Below, piece after piece: positions 21,513 through 33,544 of a DNA stretch of 64,000 nucleotides. The DNA comes from Amanita rubescens (taxonomy: Eukaryota > Basidiomycota > Agaricomycetes > Agaricales > Amanitaceae), in assembly GCA_015039365.1 (NCBI GenBank), contig WION01000118.1, positions 62,001 through 126,000 on the forward strand. The letters are read 5' to 3'. The position numbers and the translations under genes were made by a program. The notes below the pieces were generated by a model, which ran no database searches, was not told the origin of the DNA, and worked only from the letters and a program-made list of their open reading frames with translations. Position 1 is the stretch's first letter, and each line of letters opens with the position of its first letter.

Positions 21513-22345
21513 ATGTCCAAAGAAAAGGAAGAGGACACAATAGTGGAAACCATCTCTGCTCCAGTCGATTTTGGAGGGGATTTGACGTTGCCACCACCTC
21601 CCGATCTAACACCTGAACAAGAACGAAAGTTATGGAGGAAAATTGACAGACGCTTAATTCCAATCTTATCACTGATGTATTTGATGTCGTTCTTGGATAG
21701 AGGTATGGTCTGGTCTGAGGCTTTCAGCGACATCAAGTTCTGACGTATCGGACTTGCATATAGGGAATATCGGTGTGTTTTCTGGATCGTCGATCGTTCC
21801 TTCAACTGAGCAACGATAGGGAACGCTAAACTGGAAGGTCTAACCACACAACTTCATTTAACGGGCAACCGGTACAATATCGCTCTGGTGCGTACCTTGA
21901 TCAGAAACAATTAATACTTATGAACACATTTTTTTTTTGACTTTAGACAATGTATTTCATCGCAAGTATCTGACAAAAAGAAATGGTTTCCATTGGCCGC
22001 TGACGTTCAGATAGCCATATTGCATCTTCGAATGCCCGGCAAAGTAGGGAAAACGTTTGTATCGAATTGCACCACCAAACTCACGCGTGTCGTATAGCCT
22101 TGTACTAAAGAAATTCCGACCATCGAGGTAAACCGGTTTATATCACCCGCTGATCATGGTCTGACTTCATTTTTAGATGGCTCCCAGGAATAACAGTATG
22201 TTGTACTGTCCTTATCATTCTTCACTCAGCGTGATAGCATTCTCAAGATGGTCTGGGGACTTATCGTGTTAGTGAACTTTCCTGAACGACGTTTACATTG
22301 ATCTAAAGTTTTGCGTAGAACACTTATGGGGCTAGTAAAAACGTA
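21513..22345 (+). pseudogene. MFS transporter N-terminal part (allantoate-permease type), truncated
   Basis: MSKEKEEDT leads to LTPEQERKLWRKIDRRL and LSLMYLMSFLDR, then through short introns to GNIGNAKLEGL, LTGNRYNIAL, TMYFI, PYCIFECPAN, LVLKKFRPSR, WLPGIT, MVWGLIV and TLMGLVKN. This is the N-terminus to about the fourth membrane helix of a Dal5-like anion:cation symporter. One intron uses a GC donor (GCAAGT after TMYFI). No further exons are recognisable after GTAAGG near 22345. The C-terminal end of a similar transporter lies at 37.3-37.5 kb on the same strand, so this copy is probably broken. Confidence 0.75.
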
Positions 22346-22984
22346 AGGATGGACTTCTTCTTCCACCTTAAGACGGTGCTATCACCGAATCTAACCTCTA
22401 CGCCACATCCCGGAGCAAGGATGGGGGGATGAGGGGTGAGAGATGGGGACCGCAGAGTAAAGCGGTACGGGAGATAGGCGACGAGAGGCGAGTGAGGGGA
22501 CGATGAACAGCGCGTCAAGCGCAACGCACATCCGACCGGCCAAGCAAACTTACGCCATGAACGTCAAATTGAACTCCTTATGCACCAGACGTGGGGCATA
22601 GTTCTTAGCGGATGAAGAAGACAAAAGCATAAGGTAGCCTAAGTGAAGTACATTACGATCGACTATGCCCTACCATGCGCTGTAAGCGCCACGGGGCCTA
22701 AACAAGGTTTTAAAAAAAAAAAAAAAAAAAAAAAGACAATAGCTGGCAGAGCAGCCACCAGCCATGTCGTGCTGTCAACAGGCAGAATGAAGCGACAAAC
22801 ATTCTATTCCCCATTGGTGGACCTGCGAAAGGGTACACAAAGTGGTTTTTTCCTGATGAACGAGGTGCCCAACAAAGGGTTGGACTTGGTTGTCCCCGAT
22901 AGTATCCTGTGTGTTCTGGTCCGCGGGGGTGAGGGATGCTGGCACGACGAGGAGAGATGCACCTGGCGAACACGGGCAGCGGCG
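22346..22984. other. Unassigned segment with poly-A tract
   Basis: No gene recognised. A 23-base A tract at 22712-22734 could mark the 3' end of a decayed retroelement insertion, but I could not find a convincing target-site duplication. Confidence 0.35.
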
Positions 22985-23230
22985 GGCGTCACTTGGTTGC
23001 ACCGCAACCGCCCCACATCCCTGCTCGCTCGCCCAGAAATCCATTCCGGCACCCGTCCAACCCACGGCTCTCCATCCACAGATATCCTCATGATCCCACT
23101 CCACGCTGCCTTGACCTCCGTCTGCACGCACCCTTCAAAGTAGCCTTTATCAAAGTACCGGCCCGTGTCCAGATCCCACGAACCATCGTCTGTGTTCCCA
23201 CTTCCATCCGGCTCTTATTCTCAGCGCACC
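22985..23230 (-). pseudogene. FAD-dependent oxidoreductase-like C-terminal scrap
   Basis: One minus-strand frame reads DGSWDLDTGRYFDKGYFEGC, then TEVKAAWSGIMRISVDG and EPWVGRVPEW. This resembles the C-terminal strand region of DAO-type FAD oxidoreductases. The frame degenerates afterwards (no GEGMVHAW-type FAD motif is readable) and a stop lies just upstream. I read it as a short decayed remnant; the family call is tentative. Confidence 0.35.
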
Positions 23231-23769
23231 TCCCCCGAGCATCAGCCTGACGCCTTGCTCGTTCGAATTAGTGCGGTTTGAGGCAGTGGGAGTGGGGATG
23301 TAGACGCTGAAGGTGCTGGTGACGTTGATGCAGATGCGGATGGACAGGGAAGGGATAGCTAACGATGGAGTTGCAAGCGAAACAGTGGATGTTGATGGGT
23401 GTGACTGGAGGCGGTAAGGGAGATGGTGCGCAGAATTAGAGGAGGGAGAACCGATTGGGCGCGAGACTCGTTGTATCGCGTGGGACAGGTAGGATGATCC
23501 GGTGCGAGTCCAATGCTTGTGGAGACCAAATAAGTTCTTTGTCGGGCTATGGCCAATTGTGAGAGGGTGAGCTCGAGATTAGGGTTGTATATCTCTCGCT
23601 TGTGGTATTGTGTTGTTTTATTCCTTTCCAAAGTTTTATGTTTTATTATAATACATTGGTTTGGGGGGTGAGCCGGGCCGTGTGCGCTCACGTGGCATTT
23701 CCGTTTGGGGAAGGTCCAGATCGGGAAGTCGCGCCAAACTGGAAGGTTCGAAAGTGGTAGCGGCGCGAT
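23231..23769. other. No gene recognised
   Basis: Open frames here are arginine/proline-rich and show no motif. The right boundary is the outer edge of the inverted duplication that carries the AIG1-type GTPase genes. Confidence 0.35.
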
Positions 23770-23867
23770 GGGGAAATGCCCGAACTTGCAGACGAGCGCA
23801 GCGCTGAGCAGATGGCAATGCCCAAAGGATAGAGCACGCATAATGGTATTGACATAACTACGATATA

Positions 23868-26675
23868 TTATATACCAATCATTGCCCTGGCTCTGAACAC
23901 TACGCCCTCTGTAGGTATACCTACGTTCTCCTTCGCCTTTTCCTTCGCCTTTTCCTTCGCCGCTTCCACGACCTTCAACTTCTTCTTCATTTCTTCCAAG
24001 CTCTTTTCGATCGCCTTGATGGACCCAAGATCTGCATTATTGCTTCGCATAGCCTCTAGGTTCAGCTCCAGCAGCCTGACGGATTTCTTAACTTGGCCGG
24101 CGAAGCTGCCAGATAGCGACAGCTTGGCGTATGATTCCGTCAACTGTCCGAGCGAGAATAGTACCTCTTTCAACTCCAAGTCAAGGTCTCGGACGACTTG
24201 GTCAAGATCGACAATCATGGTTTCGTGATTGTTCTTTTCCCTCTTGGCTTTGTTGTATTTCGCCTCAGCCTCGTGGTCAATCTTTTCCTGACTGTTGTCC
24301 TGCCGTTTCCACAACGAATTAAAGTGGCGATGGCTATTGTATGAATGGTTGCATTGTTTACATGAGTTGCCGCCGGCCATTGCGCTGCATTGCGAGAATG
24401 TTTCGGGGTCCAGGGAGAAATCGAGGCCACACGGAACATGACAATTGGAATAACAATTGGGGTGTGCGCACAAGGTGTTATGCTTCGAAGTAGTTTCTTG
24501 TACCCAGATTTTGGACGTAATAACGCTCTTGTAGTCCTTGTACTGCTTCATTGTCTGAAAAATAATCAGAAACTCGATATTGTAAACGGTCGACGGACGT
24601 ACCAATTCATGGCCATCAACTGACTGTTTGAGTTCTGCGACTCTCTTTTTCTTGTCCGATATCTGCGTCGCGCGTGACATAGCATTCTGGATATCGTGAT
24701 CTATCTGCTGTGACTGTTTGTAAAGATTCAAGATGTCGTTCGTTGGTTGCGGCTTGAGATGGTCAAGCCAGTCGAATATACTGCTGATTTCCGCTAATGC
24801 TCTTCGATGCCCGTCGTTAACGGCTTTCAGTAGATTCTTCTGGACTTTCTTCGAGGTGTCCGGCTGCGTTTTTTGTATCTCTAGATATTTGTTCCGCATT
24901 GCAAGAGGATTGTCGAGCAACCACCGGTTGTCACGGCTTCGCAAAACGTCCGGGAGCGAATTCTGGTCAAAATTCCAAGAAAGGGGGCTCGAAACGTTCG
25001 TGAAAAGGATACCGATGTTGTCAGCAAGTGTGCGTGGAAAGATTGAAGATAAGGTCGATAGAGCGTAGTCCGTAGCAACGCCGAGGCGAGGAACTGTGCC
25101 ATTAGCAAGGATGATAACTGCATTAACAACAGTTATCTTCTCTTTGATAGTCTTCGCAATACTGGCTTTGTGTAACTCATCCTGCGCAAGGCCACGTGTA
25201 TCCGCAAGCCCCGGCGTATCGAGGATGGTGACTCTAACGCCGTTAAGGCTTGTAAATTCATAGACTTTGGCTTCATTCGTTTGACTGTGTTTTGATCCGC
25301 CGCCATCCTCAATGTTTTCATCGTTGAAATTGACGAATTGTTCTGGGTTACGACCGAGCACAATATTGGCGAGCAAAGACAACAAGCTCGTCTTGCCTGT
25401 CCCAGTCTCACCTGAGATAAAGAGTGTTCACGACGGTTACTTAAAAGGATTAGGTGCGCGTACCAACGAGCAAGATTGTGAACTGCTTCGACTTGTTCTT
25501 ATCCGTCTTGATAATACCGCGACCAAGTTCCGCCGGAGTGCTGGGTTCGTTAATCACCATTTTACGACAGAGAATTCTACATACTTCAATTTTGGCCCTT
25601 CAGCATCCTCGTCCAAGTTCCCATCCGGATGACGGGGAGGCTGTTCGTTACGCTCGTCTCGGGGAAGAGGGGTATTACCGCGACCAAGATCCGACGGTGT
25701 GCTGGACTCGTTAATCATGATTTTACCCCCAAAGAATTGTGCATACCTCCATCCCTGCCATTGAGGCTGCTCATTGCGCCTATAGGGGTGATGACGGGCA
25801 ATATCAAGATCCGGCGGTGTGCTGGACTCGTTAATCATCGTTTTAGGACAAAAAGAAATCTACATACTTCGGTCCCTGCCATTGAGGCTGCTCATTGTGC
25901 CTGTATGGGTGAGGACGGAAAATGTCACGACTAGGATCCGGCGGTGTGCTGGACTCGTTAATCATTGCTTTACCACAAAAAAAAGGCACATACTTCCGTC
26001 CCTGCCATTGAGGCTGTTCGTTTCGCTCGTCTGGGGGAAGAGGGGTATTACCGCGACCAAGCTCCGACGGTGTGCTGGATTCGTTATTAATAATTTTACC
26101 CCCCAAAAATTGTACATACCTTCGTCCCTGCCATTGAGGCTGCTCGTTGCGCCCGTCCAGGGGAAGACGGGTATTACCGCGACCAAGATCCGGTGGTGTG
26201 CTAGACTCGTTAATCATCGTTTTACCCCCAAAAGAATTCTACATACTGCATTTCCTGCCATTGAGATTGTTTGTTGCCCTCGAATGGAGGAAAACGGGTA
26301 TCACCACGACCAAGACCCGATGGTGTGCTGGACTCGTTAATCATCGGTTTACCCAAAAGAAAAATCTAAATACTTCAATCCCTGCCATTGAGGCTGTTTG
26401 CTGTGCTCCTCCGGGTGAAAACGGAGAACACCGCGACCAAGCTCCACGGGCGTGCTTGAACCATCTTGGTGAAGACGGATAATACCACGACCAACGTCCA
26501 CTGGTGCGCTGGACTCGTTAATCATCGTTTTACAACCAAAATAATCTACATACGTCAATCCCTGCCATTGCAGTGCTTCGTTGCGCTCATCTGAATGATG
26601 GGTCCTGAAAGGTGGGGTAAATATGATTCTTCGCAAACGCGGGAGCAAGACCTACCAATAGGTTTTGTCTCCCAT
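23868..26675 (-). CDS. AIG1-type GTPase with micro-exon repeat N-terminus (left copy)
   Basis: The start ATG at 26675 (MGDKTYW) stands about 50 nt downstream of a TATA-like box and is followed by small exons separated by 44-49 nt introns. The last small exon gives TPAELGRGIIKTDKNKSKQF and ILLV, joined by an intron to GETGTGKTSLLSLLANIVLG (Walker A). The long terminal exon carries DTPGLADTRG (G3), a G4-like FTNVSS, a Cys/His-rich block (CAHPNCYSNCHVPC..CKQCNHSYNSH) and a C-terminal coiled coil ending ARAMIGI-stop (23868). AIG1/GIMAP-type GTPases act in immune signalling in plants and animals; the fungal role is unknown. The gene looks intact. Confidence 0.8.
25585..26508 (-). repeat. Micro-exon tandem array, left copy (about seven units)
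   Basis: Each unit has an exon encoding roughly TPPDLGRG..ERNEQPQWQGR and an intron that starts GTATGTA, holds TTAAC near the end and finishes (C)CAG or TAG. Exons measured here are 117, 75, 81 and 81 nt, all multiples of three. One exon is a fusion of two units. In one unit the donor is GTATTTAG. Confidence 0.75.
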
Positions 26676-26730
26676 GTTAATTCTCGGGCACTGAGTCGTG
26701 GCAACTGCAGTCATGGGCCTCCTTATATGC
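26676..26730 (-). promoter_or_regulatory. TATA-like box and leader, left AIG1-type gene
   Basis: TATAAG (minus strand, about 26727-26722) stands about 50 nt upstream of the ATG at 26675. The same arrangement is conserved in the right copy. Confidence 0.5.
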
Positions 26731-27119
26731 ATTTCGGAAAGATCCACGAAAGTGGGCGAATGAAGATACCGTGCACCAAGAATGGAAGTTTGGGGTCATG
26801 CGCCACGGCAATCGTCACACCTTGCCATCCAAGGCGCCTATCTTGTGACTGATATGACTATATAAATCACCTCGCCTATCCATCCCGAAGGTGCGATATC
26901 TTTGCGATCATGACCATGGTTCGATCACTTTCAAATTCCTTATGTAGCCGTTAATAACGGTAAATCCCATGATGAGAAAGACCGAAAAAATACTGATGAA
27001 ACATGTTTCAAGTTATATATGGCCCAGTGAATTCTTAACGTAGCGCAGAGGGCTGATTTCAATGCCAGGGGAAAGTGGTATTACTGTAAACGATGACTGG
27101 GAATCTCGAATTCATTTAC

Positions 27120-27310
27120 TGTTTGAGGATATACGTTTATCGTTAGCCTTTTTCCGGCATGTGATGCAGTGACATAGACTTACATTTGTACGTCTAACCG
27201 TCGCTTGGCCTCCCGTCCATGTAGTTGGCAAATTATGGGTGAACCATTTGCAGAAATCCAGCCCAGGTGCACGTCAGGATGGTAGAGTGATTGGAATTCC
27301 TACCCGACGA
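27120..27310 (+). repeat. Dispersed block, inverted copy at 30640-30885
   Basis: The segment around CGTCTAACCGTCGCTTGGCC, CAGAAATCCAGCCCAGGTGC and ACGTCAGGATGG reappears as its reverse complement at 30640-30885. It extends the homology of the inverted duplication inward. The spacing differs on the right side because additional DNA sits between this block and the right GTPase gene. Confidence 0.7.
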
Positions 27311-30099
27311 AGATTGATCGGTGATCGACCGGTTGACTCCATATTTGGTACGGAAGCACTGTGAGGGCCGAAACCGCCTATTAAAGGCCATATTCGGCCT
27401 CCAGCCTCACTATTACCTTGCTAGGTTTATTCGTGGACTGGAACATATCCCCAACAGAACCAAACATATCAGCAATAGCTGGTCTTTGCCGTTCCTGCGG
27501 CTCCCCCCCCTCCCTCCCCGGCACGCTCTTCTCCTACCTCTTAGCCCCTCCTCCAGATGGAGTCGTGACCCCTCTGATAGAGTGCAGTCGACCGCAAGAG
27601 GTACTTATCGGGAGAGGTTGAACGGTGCGGTGAAGATAGACCTACTAATTGTGACTCCGAGTGCTAGAGACCGAGCGAGGCTGGATGGGATAGAGATGGG
27701 TAGATTAGGGGCCAGTGCAAAATTAATGTGTTCTTTGGGCCCGCCCCTGTCGATCCAGTTCCAACCAAGGTTTTTTCTAAGCAGACGGTGTTTCCAACAC
27801 TGACACCCGTCTTGTCAAACGAAGCGTAACATCCCCTCATTTGCGTGCTAGTGAGGCGTAATTGAGAAGCAGAGGGAGGCAAATATGGTAGTTCTAAGCT
27901 AGCCGAGGTAGGAGGCGTTGCGTAGAATGTAGTCTATGCGTGAGACAGCGAAGTGGCTGTGTCAGGGTCTCCTTTCTCTTTCCCTGCCACGGTGCCACCT
28001 CGCCATTAGAGCTGCTCGGTTGCGGTACAGCAGCATCCGGATCTTTTCGCGCCTGAGAACCATCATGGCATGCTCCATGAAACTCCTGCAGGAGACTGCC
28101 ACCCTGGTCCTAATGCAAGATGCATAAGGAAAGAAAGGCTAGCAAGGCTCGGAGAAAGGAAGTGTGGGATGGTCCCGGACTCCATGTCAGGGAACTCAAG
28201 CCGTCCACACCCTACAACTCATCCGCACGTCTATCCTCGTGGGAGCCCATCTTATGGTCGCGACGTGCTTCCGCCGAGTTGCCCTTGACGCCGCAATCGT
28301 GTGGCGTCCAGCACTGCAATAGGGTGATCACCGAACGTCGGATCGCACCCCGTGCTCAATCAGGCCGGCGTGTCTATCTATACTAGGCGACATCTGCTCT
28401 TGGCCGCGCCCTCGACGCCGTAATCGCACGGTTGCCCTCCGTAAGCCAAATGGATGATCACCGAACATTGGATCGCATCCCGGGCTCAATTGAGGTAGTC
28501 ACATGAGTGAGTCAGCATGGCTTGCAACGCCCCGTATCACAATGCGCCAATGGGTCCAGCTGCATCACCCATGACCGGGGCGCTTAACTCCCTGCATCGC
28601 GACACGGCTCCTCCTCCTCAACTTCGGTCACTAGCGGGCAGGTTATCCTGCCCTAGTATGCCTTATGCGACATCGTTGACCGCCAAGTCGGACTCAAAGA
28701 GGTCCCTCTCGGGTGCCCTTGAGTTGTTTTCTCGGGGAGGAGTGTACCTCCTTCCTAGGATGGGGGATCGACAAGCTCTCTGGACGCGTCGCTAACTCCT
28801 TCCTTCATTGGGGAACAGCTCGCCTTGCCGACCCCCAGCGTTTCGGGCCGGGAGTCCCTCCCGGGGGCTTCGCCCATCCGTTTTGACTCAAGGGTTCACT
28901 CAACTTAAGTTCAGACAGACATCTGTACTGTCTCCTCTCATGAATACCCTCTTCCTCAAAAGCCATCTGAGTGTGAAACGCATAGATACGACAGCAGCTG
29001 AAGGAGCTGGAGACCCTCGTAGCATTGCAGAAGCACCGCCACATCAACCTGTAATGATTACGTAAATGACTCACCATCAACTTGTCATTCTTTTCATCAC
29101 AAGAGATCGTGGCTATTCCAGATCCCCAGCTCGTGCTCACTGGCCCAGAACATTAAAAATGTCAGCCTTTGACGGTGCCATGCAGCGCACGATGCGTATG
29201 CACGATGGTCCTATCGGAGCGATCATCACCCTAGATCTGTAATCAACCCAAGGAGTAGGAAGTAAGGGATTCTTGTCACATGTGGGCCGTTTAAGTCCGC
29301 AAGGAGAATTCGAAGTGTGAGGGTATGAGGAACCCTGCAGAAGGCGCGTGGCCGTTCCAAGCACGCGTAGGCCCGCCTTATTCGGAGTATTGCGATCGAG
29401 TCGGCAAGGGGACCTGTACATACATCACGACACAGGATATATCCGAAGTGATTGGCTTCTTTCATACCCACGCGCTACGAGAAGTCATAACCGAGTCATC
29501 ACAGATGGAGCACATCTCCCTTTGACGAATACCGTGTTAATAGTGCCACGCATGCTGCCTCAGAATCACAATGAGATAGAAATGGTAATTTCCCCTGAAC
29601 CCGTTGATCTTTTCACGAACAATGGTGAAAACGAAAGCTTTCCAGACAATATCGTGTATCACTGCTTTTCCTCGCGAACGAATACTCGTTACGCATACAA
29701 CCCCTTCGCCTAGACAAAGCCGTGTTCCGGAGGGAGAGAGTTCAGCTGCGATTGGGCGCGTATGTGCACGTCTACCTCGCTATAAATATCAGTACCCGAG
29801 TTCTGATTCTATTGGATGCATGCGTAACTTTGTGTTGGTGGTACCCCAGCTATTGCCTTACAAGAAACTGAAAACATTGGGACGCCACGATCTGATATCG
29901 TAATTCTTCCAGAATGCTCTCTTCACAGGAACCGGTCCCTGAGTCACCAACAACGTCCCATAGGCGCCGCACGTCAACTTCCAGCACAACAGATGGAAAA
30001 CGCGTCACCGGACTTATTAAAAGGTTTCTCTCATCGAGCGTCTTCAGTGACTTGACACATGTTAAATCAGCATTTCGTCGGCGTTTGCATGGGACTTAG
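27311..30099. other. Gene-poor, GC-rich spacer
   Basis: No protein family is recognisable on either strand. A degenerate direct duplication lies at about 28230-28500, with GATCACCGAACGTCGGATCG near 28325 and GATCACCGAACATTGGATCG near 28455. I find no convincing tRNA or rRNA. Confidence 0.4.
28230..28500 (+). repeat. Imperfect tandem duplication (about 130 bp)
   Basis: Two successive copies share ACGCCGCAATCGTG / ACGCCGTAATCGCA and GATCACCGAACnnnGGATCGCA..CCnnGCTCAAT. They are diverged and non-coding as far as I can see. Confidence 0.55.
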
Positions 30100-30250
30100 A
30101 ACGGACGATCCACATTGCGCCGGCCACATAGGGGGATTCGAAGGTGATCGAACCTTAGTCACTGCTGTGCGCTGCGAGTTGACGGTCATGATCGCAATGA
30201 TACAGTACTTTCGCTATAGATAAGCGAGGTGATAGAAATAGCCATATTGG
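30100..30250 (+). repeat. Third copy of the GTPase upstream flank
   Basis: GGTGATCGAACCTTAGTCACT, CTGTGCGCTGCGA and CGGTCATGATCGCAA recur in the same orientation at about 33245-33370 and inverted near 26860-26960. This is a promoter-proximal fragment without a gene after it. Confidence 0.7.
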
Positions 30251-30639
30251 TGTAAACCCTTTGTGGACTCAAAGGGGAATCACTCGAGACGGAACAGGAC
30301 CAGAGCGTGTTAAGAGAGAACGAGTACCTAGGTACGATGATAAGGAGAAGGAAAAGAAAGAATATCGAAGTGTATGAACTATCCGAATATATGTATGTTG
30401 ATTGATTGTAGTTGTTTGTTAGTAATCGTATGATTACAATTGGACATAGGATGGGCTATGCTGGCCGCGGTTCGAGGTTCGGCACAATTGGCAACTTACC
30501 CGGACCTGCGGTCCGAACCTGAACTTCAAATTGAGTAGGGAGTGATCATGCGCAACGAGTGTGCTTTCATTGCCACGTTGCATACATGGGAGTGTGCAAC
30601 CATATTGCCCACCATTTTATTTTAATGTTTGCATCTGAG

Positions 30640-30885
30640 TTACAGCGCCTCAATCGCTCGATCACCGATCAATCTTTGGAATTGCAATCACTCTACCCTC
30701 AGGGTCTGCACAGCACAATGCACCAACCATCCTGACGTGCACCTGGGCTGGATTTCTGCAATGGTTCACCCATAACTCGCCAACTAATGGATGGGAGGCC
30801 AAGCGACGGTTAGACGTACAAATGTAAGCCTATGTCTCTGCATCACAGGCCAGAAAAAGGCTAACGATAAACGTATATCCTCAAA
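30640..30885 (-). repeat. Dispersed block, inverted copy of 27120-27310
   Basis: Reverse complement of the block at 27120-27310 (GTGCACCTGGGCTGGATTTC, GGCCAAGCGACGGTTAGACG). It marks the inner part of the right arm, displaced from the GTPase gene by about 2.5 kb of other sequence. Confidence 0.7.
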
Positions 30886-31599
30886 CAGGAGATTCCGAGG
30901 CCAAAGGACTCGGTCTTCTCCCCGGATTTCTCGCACGGGATTTGCCAATACAAAGACATGTAAACAATTCCGCTGAAATCCGAGACATGCTAAGTGGGGC
31001 ATTTGCCGAATAATGTCTCCTGGGGATACGCGAGACACTCGCAATCCATGCACGGACTTTTCCGGGACAACGAACCCTGTTCGCTAGCCGTCGTCTCGAA
31101 TTGTCATCGAGCTCTAGTTTCTCTCCGTTTGTACCAGATGGCCAAGCGTTGAAGGTGACATACCCAATGCCTTCGATATGCCACGTCACTGGTCACTCAT
31201 CCTCTGCGCTGGCCTTTCGCCTTGTTTACTCTAGACCTCTGCAAATTGTTACCTGCAAGGGTCCGCCGGCGACCTTCATCGATCGCTTTCTTATCGTCGT
31301 CTCTAAACGGCTGCAGACTCCAAGTACGATCCGAAAACACCCAGCGCGACACGTAACATCTACCCTTGGCTAAGCGAGAAATCATGGTGTCCTACCACGC
31401 AAAGGATCCTGGACTGTTTAGGCAATAGTGCAAAGGCAACGACGGAAGTAAACCAAAGGGTCTAGCACTTACAAACCCTAAAGCTCGACGGTATGCGTCT
31501 CTTCGATTCTTCGTGTCCAATCTAACCACTCCCCTAACAGTGACCGTCGTACCGCACGTCCATCACTGTTCTCCACATCGTACCGCATCTCAAGCCGCC

Positions 31600-31903
31600 C
31601 AGTTCAACGGGTGCGGCTCCGAAGCGGAAACGGAGAAGAGACAAGATGGATGTGGACGGCGAAACGAATAACGATACCGACTCGAGCGAGTCGAGTGAAG
31701 GGGAACAACAACAGAGCAAGATCCCCGCCGACGGCGCCAAGTCAAAGAAGAACTTAAGCGCTGGTCCGAGATGGTCGACAACTTACAAGCGCATCTCAAC
31801 CATATCAGTAGAAGACGCGCCATTTATCACTCTATGGCCGTCAGCGCTCGCAACTCGGCATTTTCAGTTGGCGCTATCCATCCACCTAGCATGGTTGCAT
31901 AAT
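31600..31903 (+). CDS. Possible decayed or partial coding segment, family unknown
   Basis: One frame gives KMDVDGETNNDTDSSESSEG and a Lys-rich tail. A second, overlapping frame continues as KEELKRWSEMVDNLQAHLNH, then RRRAIYHSMAVSARNSAFSV and a stop near 31903. The switch of frame near 31745 suggests either an intron or a frameshift. The acidic/basic composition followed by an amphipathic helix looks coding, but I cannot name a family. Confidence 0.3.
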
Positions 31904-33179
31904 TAGTAAGTCGTTCACTCCTTTTACTGCGTATGATATCTAATCCACTACTTCAGTGACGCATACCGTATCATGCGCCTAGGCAGTCTCGTTGGAATGA
32001 GAGGAACGAAGTAATGGACACGTCGAGAAGGAAGGGAGGACTAACGGGGGGTAGTCCTTGGTGTAGTGCTCATCAACGAGGTCCGTGTTCAATATGCGAC
32101 TATTTTGATACAGTACTGACATGTTTCAATAGTAGGCTCATATGCGCTTTATTTTTCAGCTCTAAATAGAATCACGATACCTCTCGCCCACAACTGCGTA
32201 TACATAGCCGACGATTTGCACATCTATGCATACTGGCACGGACGATCGCTATCAGATCATCCACAGCTAGGCCCCTACTACCCCCTTCAATATTCCCCAT
32301 CCGTCATACATGCCCCATCGTCGCACTCCGACGACGATCATATGAATGCCGAGAACAGGATGGTGATCTCCGCATGAGGGATGGGGACACAAGGATAGAC
32401 ATCACCAACGCAGGGGGTTCTTCCCCCACCTCGTTCAGAGAGTACATCCGCCTTGGCCCCAGAACGTCATTCTCAAACAACCGATCCACAGCAGCGGTGA
32501 AGGTTCGTCCATCTACGTATGTTGCTCACACTTCTTTCCAATGACCATCCTGACAGGGTAAAACAGCATGACCGGCTAGCGTGACAGGCCCGAAATGAGC
32601 GACGTTAGCGTAGAAGGCCATTCTCGTCCTCCCCCCGATCGTCATACAAGATCTACATGCTCTATTGTCCTACTCTGCCCAAGTCGGCCCGCCACATAGC
32701 TTTAGTGGTTTGGACATTTACATTAACAACACATAGGATTCTAGTTTACAACTTGTGTATTTATTTAAACTTTTCTGATACACTCAATATATATTATAAG
32801 TTGTCGAGAATCAAAGTTCTCTGGTCAAAGCTGAAAGAGGGCCAGAGAGCCTCCAGCAAAGCAATAAGAGGCCTGCCAAAGTGGAAAGAGCCCAAAGTGC
32901 TTCCTCCAAAGCAGGAAGAGGTCTGGAGAGCCTCTGCCAAAGCGATAAGCGGCCAAAGCAGAGGCTGGTGTTTTCCTGATGCTAGCCTGCCTGTGCTGCT
33001 ATATATGAGGCTATATAATCCCGGCCTCACACCATGCCACGCACTGCGGTGGCCCACATCCCACAAGTGAATCCGAGATTCCGGAATTCATCGGCGACGT
33101 CTCATAAATGACGCATGTCAATAGCACAAATCACGCTTTCGCTAACAGGAAAATAATTCACCAGACTAGCGGTTTTTCA
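31904..33179. other. Non-coding spacer with purine-rich repeat
   Basis: No gene recognised. At about 32820-32970 short degenerate units (GAGAGCCTC, CCAAAG, GGAAGAG, AATAAGAGGCC) recur in tandem. An AT-rich run (atatatattataag, near 32785) precedes this repeat and a TATATA-like run follows it near 33000. It could be part of a decayed LTR or other element; I see no defined ends. Confidence 0.35.
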
Positions 33180-33492
33180 CATCAAGCGTCTTCTATAACT
33201 TGAAACATGTTCCATCAGTATTACGGACCGTTATTAACGCCTACATAAGGGGAATTTGAAGGTAATCGAACCTTAGTCACTTCTGTGCGCTGCGAACTCA
33301 ACGGTCATGATCGCAAAGATATCGCACCTTCGGGATGGATAGGCGAGGTGATTTATATAGTCATATCAGTCACAGGATAGGCGCCTTGGATGGCAAGGTG
33401 TGACGACTGCCGTGGTACATGACCCCAAACTTCCATTCTTGCAGTGCACGGTATCTTCATTCGCCCACTTTCGTGGATCTTTCCGAAATGCA

Positions 33493-33544
33493 TATAAGGA
33501 GGCCCGTGACTGCGATTGCCACGACTCAGTGCCCGAGAACTAAC
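33493..33544 (+). promoter_or_regulatory. TATA-like box and leader, right AIG1-type gene
   Basis: TATAAG at about 33493-33498 lies 47-52 nt upstream of the ATG at 33545. It is identical in position and context to the left copy. Confidence 0.5.

Larger units (their letters stand above)
23770..27020 (-). repeat. Inverted duplication, left arm
   Basis: This arm matches 33180-36975 in opposite orientation across a complete GTPase gene, its promoter and about 100 bp of 3' flank. The 3' flank (GTAGTTATGTCAATACCATTATGCG on the gene strand) and the 5' flank (catataagg, aacatgggagac) are shared. Coding identity over the final exon is very high. The arms differ mainly in the number of micro-exon units. 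Confidence 0.85.

Noticed and set aside
22712..22734. 23-base A tract as the end of a complete retroelement
   Set aside because: No ORF of a retroelement precedes it. The only candidate target duplication (AGACAAT near 21945 and 22734) is 7 bp and may be chance.
22643..23143. 166-codon plus-strand frame through the poly-A tract
   Set aside because: It owes its length to a poly-Lys run translated from the A tract and shows no family signal.
27321..27803. 160-codon plus-strand frame
   Set aside because: GC-rich, Pro/Arg/Leu composition with no motif and no homologous copy in the inverted arm.
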